Assembly (NCBI GenBank): GCA_038225015.1 | Contig: JBBRFB010000001.1 | Coordinates: 1 to 64,000 of the forward strand | Direction of reading: 5' to 3' | DNA length: 64,000 nucleotides | DNA from: Schlegelella_A sp038225015 | GTDB taxonomy: Bacteria; Pseudomonadota; Gammaproteobacteria; Burkholderiales; Burkholderiaceae_C | In this document: piece by piece, positions 1 to 8,101 of the stretch | Layout: each line of letters starts with the position of its first letter | Numbering within the stretch: the first letter of the stretch is position 1 | Notes under the pieces: generated by a model | What the model was told of the DNA's origin: nothing | Databases searched by the model: none | Seen by the model: the letters and a program-made list of their open reading frames with translations, nothing else | Made by a program: the position numbers and the translations under genes

Positions 1-1811
1 ACGAGAAGCGCACCGAGATCACCAAGATCGAGCTGAAGCAGCGCGTGACCGTCCTGCTGGTGCCGAACAAGGCGCTGGAGACACCGAACTACCGGCTCGA
101 GCGGCTGCGCCATGACGACCCGCGGCTGGAGAACCTTCAGGCCAGCTACACCATGATCGACGAGCCGGAAGACGAAGTCGGCTTCACGCGTCGAGAGAAG
201 GCCAAGGCCAAGCAGGAGCCGATGATCAAGGGCATCCTGCCCGACACGCCGGCCCCGCAGGCGCCTGTCGTCGAACCCAGGCCGGTAGCCGCCGTCATGC
301 CGGCCCCGGCCGCCCGCCCGATCGCGGCCGAGCCGGCAGGCGGCGGATTCTTCGCCTGGGTCAAGAACCTGTTCGCCGGCGGCGAGAGCGCCCCGGCCGC
401 GGCAGCACAGACGCCTTTGCCGGCCGCGGAGACAGCCCGCAAGGAACGCAGCGCGCGCGGTGAACGCAGCGATCGTGGTGATCGAGGAGGCGACCGCGGC
501 GGCCGCGGCTCTCGCGGCGGCCGCGACGGCCGGCGTGGCGAGCGCGGTGCCCGTGCCGACGGCGACGGCGTCCGCGCCGACAGAGGCCCGCGCCCGGAAG
601 GCGACGCCGGCCGCGGCGAACGCGGCCCCCGCTCCGAGGCCGATGCCGGCCGCCCCGACCGCGGCCCGCGCGCCGAGCCGGCGGAAGGCGCACGCGGCGA
701 GACACGCGACGGCCGAGGCGGTCGGGGCGAGCGTTCGGGCGCGCGCGGCGAGGGCCGCGGCGGCGAGCGCGACGAGTCACGACGCGGTGAACGCGGCGGC
801 CGCGGCGAACGCGGCCCTCGCCCGCTGGTCGACGCGATGCCGGCCGCGGGCGCCGACGAGGCGGCCGTCGATCAGCCGTTCGTCGACACGACGCCGAGCC
901 CCGGCGATGGCGAAGGCAACGGCGAACGCACCGGTGGCCGCCGTCGCAACCGCCGAGGCGGCCGAGGCCGCGACCGCGATCCGGTGGTCGCCGGCACGGC
1001 CGACAACGACGGTGTCGCATCCCCGACCGGCGAAGGCCGCGGCGAGGGCGAAGGGGCGCCGGCCGAACATGCGACGCGAGGCGAGGCGAACGGTGATGAG
1101 GGCGCGGGTCGGGACGACAGCGCTGCCGGACGGGCCGTCGATGGCACGCCCGAGGGAGCGAGCGACGGCCGCGGCGGGCGCGGCCGCGGGCGGGGCCGTG
1201 GTCGTGGTCGCGACCGCGACCACGCGCCGCTGCTCGACGCCGACGGCCAGCCGCTGGCCAACGCCGAGGTCGCTGAAAGCGCCCTCGCACGAAACGAGTC
1301 GCCATGGCCGGCGGCGTCGTCCTTGAATGCGGATCCGGCGCCCGATTTCGTCGAGGCGTCGGCGACGTCACCTGGCGCGGCGCGGGCCGAGGCGCTGCCG
1401 GCTGTTGATGCCGTTGCCGATGCCGATGAGTTCGTCGCTTCGGCAGCGGCCCCCGTGGCGGCCCCAGCCGCACCCGCGCCCGCTGCAAGGCCGGCGCCCA
1501 TGCCCGTCGCTGCGCCGGCGCCGGCGCCGGCATCGATCGCCGAGAGCCGCTCCTACGCGCTCCCGGTCGATTCGCTGCAAGCCGTCGCCGAGGATGCGGG
1601 CCTGCAGTGGGTCGGCACCGATGCAAGCAAGGTCAAGGCGGCGCAGGAAGCGATGGTAACGATGCCGGCGCCACCCCGCGTGCCGCGCGAGATCAAGCCG
1701 GTGGAGCAGGTCGATGCAGGCCCGCTCGTCCTGGTCGAGACCCGAAAGGATCTGTCGCAGGTCAAGCTGCCGTTCGAGACGGCATCGCGCGAGCCGGGCG
1801 GTCTGGGCTGA
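1..1811 (+). CDS. rne: Ribonuclease E, C-terminal part (5' end outside window)
   Basis: The frame is open from base 3, so the catalytic N-terminal half lies upstream of the window. The first residues (about 60) match the end of the conserved RNase E core (VLLVPNKALETPNY). The rest is a non-catalytic scaffold: an alanine/proline-rich linker carrying a short aromatic stretch (GGFFAWVKNLFAGG), then about 250 residues of RG, RGG and RGER repeats, an Ala/Pro-rich spacer and a conserved C-terminal segment (QAVAEDAGLQWVGTD, then ETRKDLSQVKLPFE) typical of betaproteobacterial RNase E. By family knowledge the tail organises the RNA degradosome and binds RNA at the membrane. The repeats produce many spurious open frames on both strands. 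The call rests on the core remnant plus the C-terminal signature. Confidence 0.93.
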   Translation, partial: EKRTEITKIELKQRVTVLLVPNKALETPNYRLERLRHDDPRLENLQASYTMIDEPEDEVGFTRREKAKAKQEPMIKGILPDTPAPQAPVVEPRPVAAVMPAPAARPIAAEPAGGGFFAWVKNLFAGGESAPAAAAQTPLPAAETARKERSARGERSDRGDRGGDRGGRGSRGGRDGRRGERGARADGDGVRADRGPRPEGDAGRGERGPRSEADAGRPDRGPRAEPAEGARGETRDGRGGRGERSGARGEGRGGERDESRRGERGGRGERGPRPLVDAMPAAGADEAAVDQPFVDTTPSPGDGEGNGERTGGRRRNRRGGRGRDRDPVVAGTADNDGVASPTGEGRGEGEGAPAEHATRGEANGDEGAGRDDSAAGRAVDGTPEGASDGRGGRGRGRGRGRGRDRDHAPLLDADGQPLANAEVAESALARNESPWPAASSLNADPAPDFVEASATSPGAARAEALPAVDAVADADEFVASAAAPVAAPAAPAPAARPAPMPVAAPAPAPASIAESRSYALPVDSLQAVAEDAGLQWVGTDASKVKAAQEAMVTMPAPPRVPREIKPVEQVDAGPLVLVETRKDLSQVKLPFETASREPGGLG

Positions 1812-1818
1812 CGTCTGC

Positions 1819-1841
1819 GGCCGTCGGCACCACCGACGGCC
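1819..1841. terminator. Hairpin between convergent rne and nagZ
   Basis: A perfect 9-bp inverted repeat (ggccgtcgg / ccgacggcc) with a 5-nt loop starts 8 nt after the rne stop and ends 8 nt before the nagZ stop. It sits exactly where a terminator shared by two convergent genes would be. Neither side has a T tract, so it may act as an RNA-stabilising hairpin or Rho-assisted terminator rather than a classical intrinsic terminator. Confidence 0.5.
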
Positions 1842-1848
1842 GGGCACC

Positions 1849-2940
1849 TCAGGGCAGGCGCTCGAGCGCCTGCTGATAGGCAGGCTGGTGCATGAGGTCG
1901 TCCCACGCGACCGGCGGTGTCTTCGGCAACAGGTCGAGGCGGCGCCTCTCGCTGTCGGGGTCGGCTTGCCACAGGCCGTCGACGCGCGCCCGGGCCAGGT
2001 CGTCGAGCAGTTCGTCGAGGGCCTCGCCGCCGTCCACCGACTGGTTGCAGAGCAGCACGAGATCGCAGCCGGCGTTGAGCGCCAGCGCGGCCGCCTCGGC
2101 GTAGCCCAGCTCGGCGCCGCCGAGTCGGCGGGCGCCGGCCATGCTCAGGTCGTCGCTGAAGATGGCGCCGCCGAAGCCGAGCTGGAGCCGCAGCACGTCC
2201 TTCAGCCAGCGTGCCGAAAATCCCGCCGGCGCGCTGTCGACGCGCGGATAGACGACGTGCGCGGGCATCACGCTCGAGAGCGTGCCGGCAAGCCATTCGT
2301 ACGGCCGGGCGTCGTCGCCGAGGATATCGGCGAGCGATCGCTCGTCGACCGGAACCTCGGTGTGGCTGTCGGCGCGGACGAAGCCGTGCCCGGGGAAGTG
2401 CTTGCCGCAGTTGTGCATGCCGGCCTGCAGCAGGCCATGCATCAGGCTGTTCGCGAGCAGCGAGACAACGCGCGGGTCGCGGTGGAAGGCGCGGTCGCCG
2501 ATGACGCCGCTGGCGCCGTGGTCGAGGTCGAGCACCGGTGTGAAGCTGAGGTCGACGCCACAGGCACGCAGCTCGCTGGCGAGCACGTAACCGGTGGCCG
2601 ACGCGGCGCCCACGGCGCGCATCGCCCCCGAGCCGGGAGGCTCGCCGCGGCCGTCGGCCAGCCACGCCTCGCCGAGCGCTCGCATCGGCGGCAGGGCGGT
2701 GAAGCCGTCGGTGCGAAAGCGCTGCACGCGGCCGCCCTCATGATCGACGGCGACCAGCATGTCGGGCCGCAGCGACTTGATCTCGGCGACCAGCTCGGTG
2801 AGCTGGATCCGGCTCTGCCAGTTGCGCGCAAAGAGGATGACGCCGCCGGCCAGCGGGTGCTTCAGGCGCCGCCGGTCGTCGCGCTCGAGCGACGTGCCGG
2901 CCACGTCGAGGATCACCGGGCAATGCATGGAAGCGTTCAT
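1849..2940 (-). CDS. nagZ: Beta-N-acetylhexosaminidase (GH3)
   Basis: 363 aa, normal length for NagZ. It hydrolyses GlcNAc from GlcNAc-anhydroMurNAc (peptides) in the cytoplasm during peptidoglycan recycling. Visible GH3 NagZ signatures are LDVAGTSL at the start, AVDHEGGRVQRF near residue 65, the KHFPGHG loop (180-186) followed by DSHTEVP, and SDDLSMAGA near 262-270, which holds the catalytic aspartate. The ATG overlaps the acpS stop by 3 nt, so the two are translationally coupled. The acpS-nagZ pairing is typical of betaproteobacteria. Confidence 0.95.
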   Translation of the reverse strand: MNASMHCPVILDVAGTSLERDDRRRLKHPLAGGVILFARNWQSRIQLTELVAEIKSLRPDMLVAVDHEGGRVQRFRTDGFTALPPMRALGEAWLADGRGEPPGSGAMRAVGAASATGYVLASELRACGVDLSFTPVLDLDHGASGVIGDRAFHRDPRVVSLLANSLMHGLLQAGMHNCGKHFPGHGFVRADSHTEVPVDERSLADILGDDARPYEWLAGTLSSVMPAHVVYPRVDSAPAGFSARWLKDVLRLQLGFGGAIFSDDLSMAGARRLGGAELGYAEAAALALNAGCDLVLLCNQSVDGGEALDELLDDLARARVDGLWQADPDSERRRLDLLPKTPPVAWDDLMHQPAYQQALERLP

Positions 2941-3350
2941 GGTGGAGTCTCACGAAGGATGCGCTGCTCGACGACGACGAAGCTCGAGGCCCAATTGCCG
3001 TCGTCGCTGACGCTGACATGGGCGCTGAGGCCGCGCGACTCGAACCACGATCGCAGCTCGCCGTGCAGCCGGATCTCGGGCTGGCCGCTGCGCTGCTTGG
3101 CGATCTCGCAGCCGCGCCACGTCATCGGCACTCGCATGCCCAGACCGATCGCCTTCGAGAACGATTCCTTGGCCGAGAAGCGCGTCGCCAGATAGCGAAC
3201 GCCGCGCTCTGGAAGCTGCGCACGGCGGGCGCGAAACACCTCGATCTCGTGCGGCCCGAGCACGCGCTCGGCGAAGCGGTCGCCGCGGCGGCCCAGCGTG
3301 GCGCCGATGCGGCGAACGTCGCAGAGATCGGTGCCGATGCCGAAGATCAT
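2937..3350 (-). CDS. acpS: Holo-[acyl-carrier-protein] synthase
   Basis: 137 aa. Transfers 4'-phosphopantetheine from CoA to the conserved serine of ACP. The N-terminus MIFGIGTDLCDVRRI carries the Mg-binding Asp, and FSAKESFSKAIGLGM carries the catalytic Glu/Lys. The frame is open upstream, but the ATG at 3350 is chosen because family members begin directly at this hydrophobic strand. It lies 31 nt downstream of pdxJ in the nagZ-to-lepA gene block. Its natural substrate is AcpP at 16.1 kb; the ACP at 54.1 kb may be a further client. Confidence 0.95.
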   Translation of the reverse strand: MIFGIGTDLCDVRRIGATLGRRGDRFAERVLGPHEIEVFRARRAQLPERGVRYLATRFSAKESFSKAIGLGMRVPMTWRGCEIAKQRSGQPEIRLHGELRSWFESRGLSAHVSVSDDGNWASSFVVVEQRILRETPP

Positions 3351-3381
3351 CGGCGGCCTGGCGACGGCGGGCGACTTCCGC

Positions 3382-4164
3382 TCATGCGAAGGCGCGCTCG
3401 ATCTCGGCCAGGTAGGCGCGCACGGCCCCCGGCATGCCGAACTCGAGCGCATCGGCAACGAGGGCATGGCCGATCGACACCTCGAGCACGCGCGGCACGC
3501 CGGCCAGGAAAGCGGCGAGATTGCCGAGATTCAGATCGTGGCCGGCATTGACGCCGAGACCGACCTCACCCGCCGCCCGCGCCGCGCTGGCGAAGGCGGC
3601 GATCGACGCCGCCTGCCGCGGTGTACCGTGGGCCGCAGCATAGGGCTCGGTGTAGAGCTCGATGCGGTCGGCGCCTAGCGATCGGGCGAGCGCCATCGAC
3701 GCCGGCTCGGCATCCATGAAAAGGCTGACGCGCGTGCCGAGCGCCTGCGCCTCTGCGATCAGAGGTCGCAGCTGCTCGCCGTCGCGGGCCAGGTCCCACC
3801 CGTGGTCGGACGTCGACTGCTCGGCACTGTCGGGAACGAACGTGCACTGCCGCGGCCTGACCTCGGCCACCAGCGCCATCAGATTGTGGAAGGGGTTGCC
3901 TTCGAGGTTGAATTCGGCGCGCGGCCAGTCGGCCATCAGCCGAGCCAGCTCGATGACGTCGTGGCGGCGGACGTGGGGCGCGTCGGGGCGCGGGTGGCCG
4001 GTGGTGGCGTGCGCACCCGGCGCGCGCGCCCGCGGCGCCAGACGGGTCACGCTCGGGATCGACAGCGTGCGCTGGTTGCGCAGCAGCGCCACCTTGTTGA
4101 CGTTGACCGAGAGCGCGGTCGTGGTGCGCTCTTCGCCGAGCCCGCTGGTGACGAGAGGGTTCAT
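3382..4164 (-). CDS. pdxJ: Pyridoxine 5'-phosphate synthase
   Basis: 260 aa. Condenses 1-deoxyxylulose 5-phosphate with 3-amino-1-hydroxyacetone phosphate to pyridoxine 5'-phosphate. Signatures: LSVNVNKVALLRNQR at the N-terminus, HPRPD with a following His (phosphate and catalytic residues), FNLEGNP, CTFVPD, SLFMDAE, ELYTEPYA and GVNAGHDLN. The ATG at 4164 gives MNPLVTSG and fits the longer N-terminus of this subtype. Between IPSVTRLA and HPRPD the sequence (PRARAPGAHATTG) differs from the usual alternation of hydrophobic residues, although length is kept. It lies 28 nt after recO, as in other proteobacteria. Confidence 0.93.
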   Translation of the reverse strand: MNPLVTSGLGEERTTTALSVNVNKVALLRNQRTLSIPSVTRLAPRARAPGAHATTGHPRPDAPHVRRHDVIELARLMADWPRAEFNLEGNPFHNLMALVAEVRPRQCTFVPDSAEQSTSDHGWDLARDGEQLRPLIAEAQALGTRVSLFMDAEPASMALARSLGADRIELYTEPYAAAHGTPRQAASIAAFASAARAAGEVGLGVNAGHDLNLGNLAAFLAGVPRVLEVSIGHALVADALEFGMPGAVRAYLAEIERAFA

Positions 4165-4192
4165 CGGGCGGTGGCAGTCTTGTCGCGGGGGC

Positions 4193-4975
4193 TCATCGTT
4201 CCAGCGCCTGCGCGTCGACCATGACCTGCCGGGTGCGCAACTGGTTGGAGCCCAGATGATAGTGAAGCTGCGCGCGCAGCAGCTGGCGCAGCTCGGCCAG
4301 CGCGCGCAAGGCCGCCGCCTGCAGCGCCGGCAGGTCACCCCGCGAGAGGGCCGCCTGCAGCTCGACCAGGATGGCACCGGTCGCCGACGCCTCGCCCTGG
4401 TTTCTCGACTCGACGACGCCGGCATCGGCAAGGACGACGTAGCGGCCGTCGGCGACGACCGGCATCCGGCTTGCCGTTTCCACCGCCAGATCGGGCAAGA
4501 GGCCGATCTCCTTCAGCAGAACGAGCTCGAAGGCGCGCAGCGCCGCCTGCGACTGCGGGTCGTCCCTGCCCCGAATGCCGAGCGACACGAGTGTCGCCGC
4601 GTAGGCGTCGAACAGCGCCGGGTGCGGATCGTGACGGGCGAGCAGCCTGAGCAGCAACTCGTTCAGGTAGAAGCCGCTGAAGAGAGCCGCGCCGGTCAGC
4701 ATGGCGGCGCCACCGGCCCACTCGGCGCTGCGCAGGTTGTCGATCTCGCGGGCCTCGTCGTCGCCGGGGCGCCGGCCGAGCACGATCGACAGCCGCTGGA
4801 ACGGCAGGAGCACGCTTCTTAGCTGCGAGAACGGGCGCTTGGCACCCTTGGCAGCAGCCGCGATGCGACCCTGCTCGCGGGTGAAGACATCGAGGATCAG
4901 GCTCGACTCGCTCCAGTCGTATCGATGCAGCACGTACGCCTGGAGCGGCGCGGCGCGGGCAGGCCGCAGGGCCAT
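4193..4975 (-). CDS. recO: DNA repair protein RecO
   Basis: 260 aa. RecO helps load RecA at gaps with RecF and RecR. The N-terminal OB fold is recognisable (AYVLHRYDWSESSLILDVFTRE, GRIAAAAKGAKRP, then LLPFQRLSI), followed by the helical domain (YLNELLLRLLARHDPHPALFDAY; LRAFELVLLKEIG). Start ATG 4975 was chosen because translation begins a few residues before the OB fold. The C-terminus LGSNQLRTRQVMVDAQAL is typical of beta/gamma RecO. It is 17 nt downstream of era in the rnc-era-recO-pdxJ-acpS order. Confidence 0.94.
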   Translation of the reverse strand: MALRPARAAPLQAYVLHRYDWSESSLILDVFTREQGRIAAAAKGAKRPFSQLRSVLLPFQRLSIVLGRRPGDDEAREIDNLRSAEWAGGAAMLTGAALFSGFYLNELLLRLLARHDPHPALFDAYAATLVSLGIRGRDDPQSQAALRAFELVLLKEIGLLPDLAVETASRMPVVADGRYVVLADAGVVESRNQGEASATGAILVELQAALSRGDLPALQAAALRALAELRQLLRAQLHYHLGSNQLRTRQVMVDAQALER

Positions 4976-4992
4976 GGCTGCCGGGCCCGTGC

Positions 4993-5979
4993 CTATTCGT
5001 AGCCGTACGAGCGCAGGTGCGCCTCGTCGTCGGCCCAGCCCGATCGCACCTTGACCCAGAGCTCGAGGAACACCTTGGCCTCGAGCAGATGCTCGAGATC
5101 CTGGCGCGCCTCCGAGCCGATGCGCTTCAGCTTCTCGCCGCCGGCGCCGATGACCATCGCCTTGTGCGCATCGCGCTCGACGACGATGGTTGCCGCGATG
5201 CGGCGCAGCCCGCCCTCTTCCTCGAAGCGGTCGATGACGACGGTCGAGGTGTAGGGCAGTTCGTCGCCGGTGAGGCGAAAGAGCTTTTCGCGCACGATCT
5301 CGGCGGCGAGGAAACGATCGCTGCGGTCGGTCAGCGCGTCTTCCTCGTGCAGCCAGGGTTGCTGCGGCAGGTAGGGCGCGACGATGCCGAGCAGCCGCTC
5401 GACGTCGCTCGACCGGGTCGCCGACATCGGGACGAACTCCGAGAAGGCGCGGCGGACCGCCATCGCCTGCAGCCACGGCGCCAGGTCGGCGCGGCGGGTC
5501 ACTTCGTCGAGTTTGTTGGCGACCAGGATGGCGGGTCTGCCCTCGTGCAAGAGGGCGAGGACGGCGGCGTCGGCAGCGCCGAAGCGGCCAGCCTCGACCA
5601 CGAACAGCACGACGTCAACGTCGGCCAGGGTGCCGGTCACTGCACGGTTGAGGACGCGATTGAGCGGCGCGCCGTGGCGGGTCTGGAAGCCCGGGGTGTC
5701 GACGAACATGAATTGCGTGGCACCGCGCGTGCGCACGCCGGTAATGCGATGCCGCGTCGTCTGCGCCTTGCCCGAGGTGATGCTGATCTTCTGCCCGACC
5801 AGGGCGTTGAGGAGCGTCGATTTGCCGACGTTCGGCCGGCCGACGATGGCGATCAGGCCGCAGCGCCGGGCGACCGCTGCCGTCGGGCACTCCGTCGCCG
5901 AGGGCGCGGCGTCACCGGCCGACGGGCCCTCGGTGGGCACGGCCGGACGGGAGCGCGCGCCGCGGCCGCTGGCAGCCAT
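4993..5979 (-). CDS. era: GTPase Era
   Basis: 328 aa. Ras-like GTPase that binds the 3' end of 16S rRNA and chaperones 30S assembly. The G1 P-loop is GRPNVGKST (residues 47-55), the switch region has TTRHRITG, G3 is DTPGF and G4 is NKLD. The C-terminal KH domain contains the GAGGEKLKRIG-type loop. It carries about 40 extra N-terminal residues, rich in Ala/Pro/Ser, before the G domain. The ATG shares one base with the rnc stop (TGATG), indicating coupling. Confidence 0.95.
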   Translation of the reverse strand: MAASGRGARSRPAVPTEGPSAGDAAPSATECPTAAVARRCGLIAIVGRPNVGKSTLLNALVGQKISITSGKAQTTRHRITGVRTRGATQFMFVDTPGFQTRHGAPLNRVLNRAVTGTLADVDVVLFVVEAGRFGAADAAVLALLHEGRPAILVANKLDEVTRRADLAPWLQAMAVRRAFSEFVPMSATRSSDVERLLGIVAPYLPQQPWLHEEDALTDRSDRFLAAEIVREKLFRLTGDELPYTSTVVIDRFEEEGGLRRIAATIVVERDAHKAMVIGAGGEKLKRIGSEARQDLEHLLEAKVFLELWVKVRSGWADDEAHLRSYGYE

Positions 5980-6683
5980 CAGGATTGCAGCGGACTTCCG
6001 GGATGGTCGCTGGCGCGCAGCGAGTCGAGCATCCGACGCGCGGCCTCCTGCTCGGCCGCCCGGCGCGACTTGCCCTCACCGGCTTCGCGCAGGCTGAGCG
6101 CGGGCACGGCGCACTCGACCTCGAAGGTCTGCGCATGGGCCTGGCCCCGGGTCGCGACGATTCGATAGGTCGGCACGGCGATGCGGCGTGCCTGCAGCCA
6201 TTCCTGGAGCTCCGTCTTGGCGTCTTTCGACCAGCTGGCGACGTCGGTCGTCTCGATGATCTCGCCGAATAGGCTCTGCACCAGTGCCCGGGCCGCGGCA
6301 AACCCGCCGTCCTGGAAGGTGGCGCCGATCAATGCCTCGAGGGCGTCGGCGAGGATGGACGCGCGCAGCGCTCCCCCGCCGCGGGCCTCGCCGTCGCCGA
6401 GCAGCAGCAGCTCGGGCAGCCCGAGCTGCAGCGCCGCCCGATGCAGGCTGTCCTCGCGAACGAGGTGCGCACGGACACGGGTGAGATCGCCCTCGGCGGA
6501 GACACCGAACCGGTCGAACAGCAAGCTCGAGACCGCCAGGCTGAGAACGGCATCGCCGAGAAATTCGAGCCGCTCGTAGTGGTCAGCGCCGAAGCTGCGG
6601 TGGGTGAGTGCCCGCTGCAGCAGGCCGGGATCGGCAAAGGTGTGGCCGATGCGCTGCTGCAGGGCGACGAGGCGGGAGTCCAT
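5979..6683 (-). CDS. rnc: Ribonuclease III
   Basis: 234 aa. Double-strand-specific endoribonuclease for rRNA maturation and RNA turnover. The signature YERLEFLGDAVL (residues 36-47) contains the catalytic Glu/Asp pair, with the second acidic cluster at ADALEALIGA. The C-terminal double-stranded RNA-binding domain runs from AKTELQEWLQ to the end. Length is standard. It is followed directly by era and preceded by the DUF4845 gene 42 nt upstream. Confidence 0.96.
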   Translation of the reverse strand: MDSRLVALQQRIGHTFADPGLLQRALTHRSFGADHYERLEFLGDAVLSLAVSSLLFDRFGVSAEGDLTRVRAHLVREDSLHRAALQLGLPELLLLGDGEARGGGALRASILADALEALIGATFQDGGFAAARALVQSLFGEIIETTDVASWSKDAKTELQEWLQARRIAVPTYRIVATRGQAHAQTFEVECAVPALSLREAGEGKSRRAAEQEAARRMLDSLRASDHPGSPLQS

Positions 6684-6725
6684 GTGGGGGCCAGGAGTTC
6701 GGGGCGCAGCCGCCGAACCCGGAAA

Positions 6726-7091
6726 TCAGTTCGAGCGGCCTTGGAACTTGATGAGAAGGTAAACCGGGGCCATCAGTTCCACTTCCTTGTCGTAAGCGAA
6801 GCTGACAACGATCTTCTCGTTTTCCTTGGTGATCGTCAGGTCCTTGCTGGAGATCGAGGTGATGGAGTACTCGACGTCCTTCTGGCGCTCGAACGCGGCC
6901 CGGATCTCAGGCACCGTCGAGCCCTCGGTGGTGATCTTGTTGACGGTGCGCTTGATCGTGAAGTACTCGTTCAGCGTCGGCAGAACTCGCATGCCGATCA
7001 AGGCGAAGAAGCCGACGACGATGGCCCAGAACAACAGCCCGAACAGGCTGATGCCGCGTTGACCGCCACGGTGGCGAACCTCGTTCCTCAT
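6726..7091 (-). CDS. DUF4845 single-pass membrane protein
   Basis: 121 aa from the ATG at 7091, which has a strong Shine-Dalgarno (GAGGAAGG, 7 nt spacing). A GTG at 7127 overlapping the lepB stop is the alternative start. A short basic N-terminus (RGGQRGISLFG) precedes one transmembrane helix (LLFWAIVVGFFALIGMRVL), then a periplasmic domain (NEYFTIKRTVNKI; EVELMAPVYLLIKF). The layout resembles the small lepB-linked DUF4845 proteins of betaproteobacteria, some annotated as pilin-like. Its position between lepB and rnc is conserved in that class. Molecular function is unknown. Confidence 0.85.
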   Translation of the reverse strand: MRNEVRHRGGQRGISLFGLLFWAIVVGFFALIGMRVLPTLNEYFTIKRTVNKITTEGSTVPEIRAAFERQKDVEYSITSISSKDLTITKENEKIVVSFAYDKEVELMAPVYLLIKFQGRSN

Positions 7092-7123
7092 CCGCAGCCC
7101 TTCCTCTCGCACGCGCGCCCGCC

Positions 7124-8101
7124 TCACTGGAACCAGCCGATTCGCTTGAGGTCGCTGAAGTTCATCCAGATCAGGATGGCCTTGCCGACGATGTTCTCGT
7201 CGGGCACGAAGCCCCAGTACCGTGAATCCAGTGAGTCGTCGCGGTTGTCGCCCATCATGAAATAGTGGCCCGGCGGAACCTTGCAGGTCACCCCTTCGTC
7301 ACTGTAGCGGCAGTTCTCCCGGAACGGAAACTGGTTGCCCGCCTGAGCCGCAAAAGAAGGGCCGAACTGAGGATTAATGAGTATGCGGTGCACGACGTTG
7401 CCGAGCTTTTCGCGGAAGTCGGGCTGGTAGCGACGTGACTCCTCGTCGTAGAACCCCGGTGCCGGCAAGCGCTCCAGGGGGACCGCAACGCCGTTCAGGT
7501 AGAGCTGCTGATTGCGAAACGAGACCTCGTCGCCCGGCACGCCGACCACCCGCTTGATGTAGTCGGTGCTGGGGTCCTTCGGGAAGCGAAACACCATCAC
7601 GTCGCCGCGCTCAGGATCGTGCAGCTGGACGATCTTCTTGTTGATCACCGGCAGGCGGATACCGTAGTGGAACTTGTCGACCAGGATCAGGTCGCCGATC
7701 AGCAGCGTCGGCTTCATCGAGCCCGACGGGATCTTGAAGGGCTCGAACAGGAAAGAGCGGAGCAGGAAGACGGCGAGGATCACCGGAAAGAGGCCGGCCG
7801 TCCAGTCGAGCCACCAGGGCTGCATGAGAAGCCTCTCACGCGCCCCGGCGACGTTGTCGTCGATCTTGGTGATGCCCTGCCGGGCGAGCTCGGCGCGGCG
7901 GGCACTGTCCTGCGCTTCCAGGCGAACCGCGGCGCGCCGGCGCTCGGGTGCGAAGTAGAAGCGCTCGGCCAGCCAGTAGGCGAAGGTGACTACCGTGAGG
8001 ACGAACAGGAGCAGCGAAAAGTTGCCCGACCACCGATTGAAGTACCAGCCCAGTCCGAAGACACCGAGGCAGGCGTAGAGCAGTCCGGTCAGAACACCCA
8101 T
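7124..8101 (-). CDS. lepB: Signal peptidase I
   Basis: 325 aa. Inner-membrane serine protease that cleaves signal peptides of exported preproteins. Two N-terminal transmembrane segments (about 2-20 and 28-45) and a further one near 103-120 are visible. Box B PSGSMKPTLLIGD gives the catalytic Ser128, and box D YIKRVVGVPGDEV the general-base Lys183. Box E is GDNRDDSLDSRYWG. It immediately follows lepA (8102), the classical lepA-lepB operon. Confidence 0.96.
   Translation of the reverse strand: MGVLTGLLYACLGVFGLGWYFNRWSGNFSLLLFVLTVVTFAYWLAERFYFAPERRRAAVRLEAQDSARRAELARQGITKIDDNVAGARERLLMQPWWLDWTAGLFPVILAVFLLRSFLFEPFKIPSGSMKPTLLIGDLILVDKFHYGIRLPVINKKIVQLHDPERGDVMVFRFPKDPSTDYIKRVVGVPGDEVSFRNQQLYLNGVAVPLERLPAPGFYDEESRRYQPDFREKLGNVVHRILINPQFGPSFAAQAGNQFPFRENCRYSDEGVTCKVPPGHYFMMGDNRDDSLDSRYWGFVPDENIVGKAILIWMNFSDLKRIGWFQ

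Noticed and set aside
430..1260. CRISPR-like or tandem DNA repeat array
   Set aside because: Repeats are short, irregular and in phase with RG codons of rne; there are no unique spacers of constant length.
361..1626. Long open frames on the minus strand and other plus frames inside rne
   Set aside because: They arise from GC-rich RG-repeat DNA, have no domain or ribosome site and are extremely Arg/Ala-rich.
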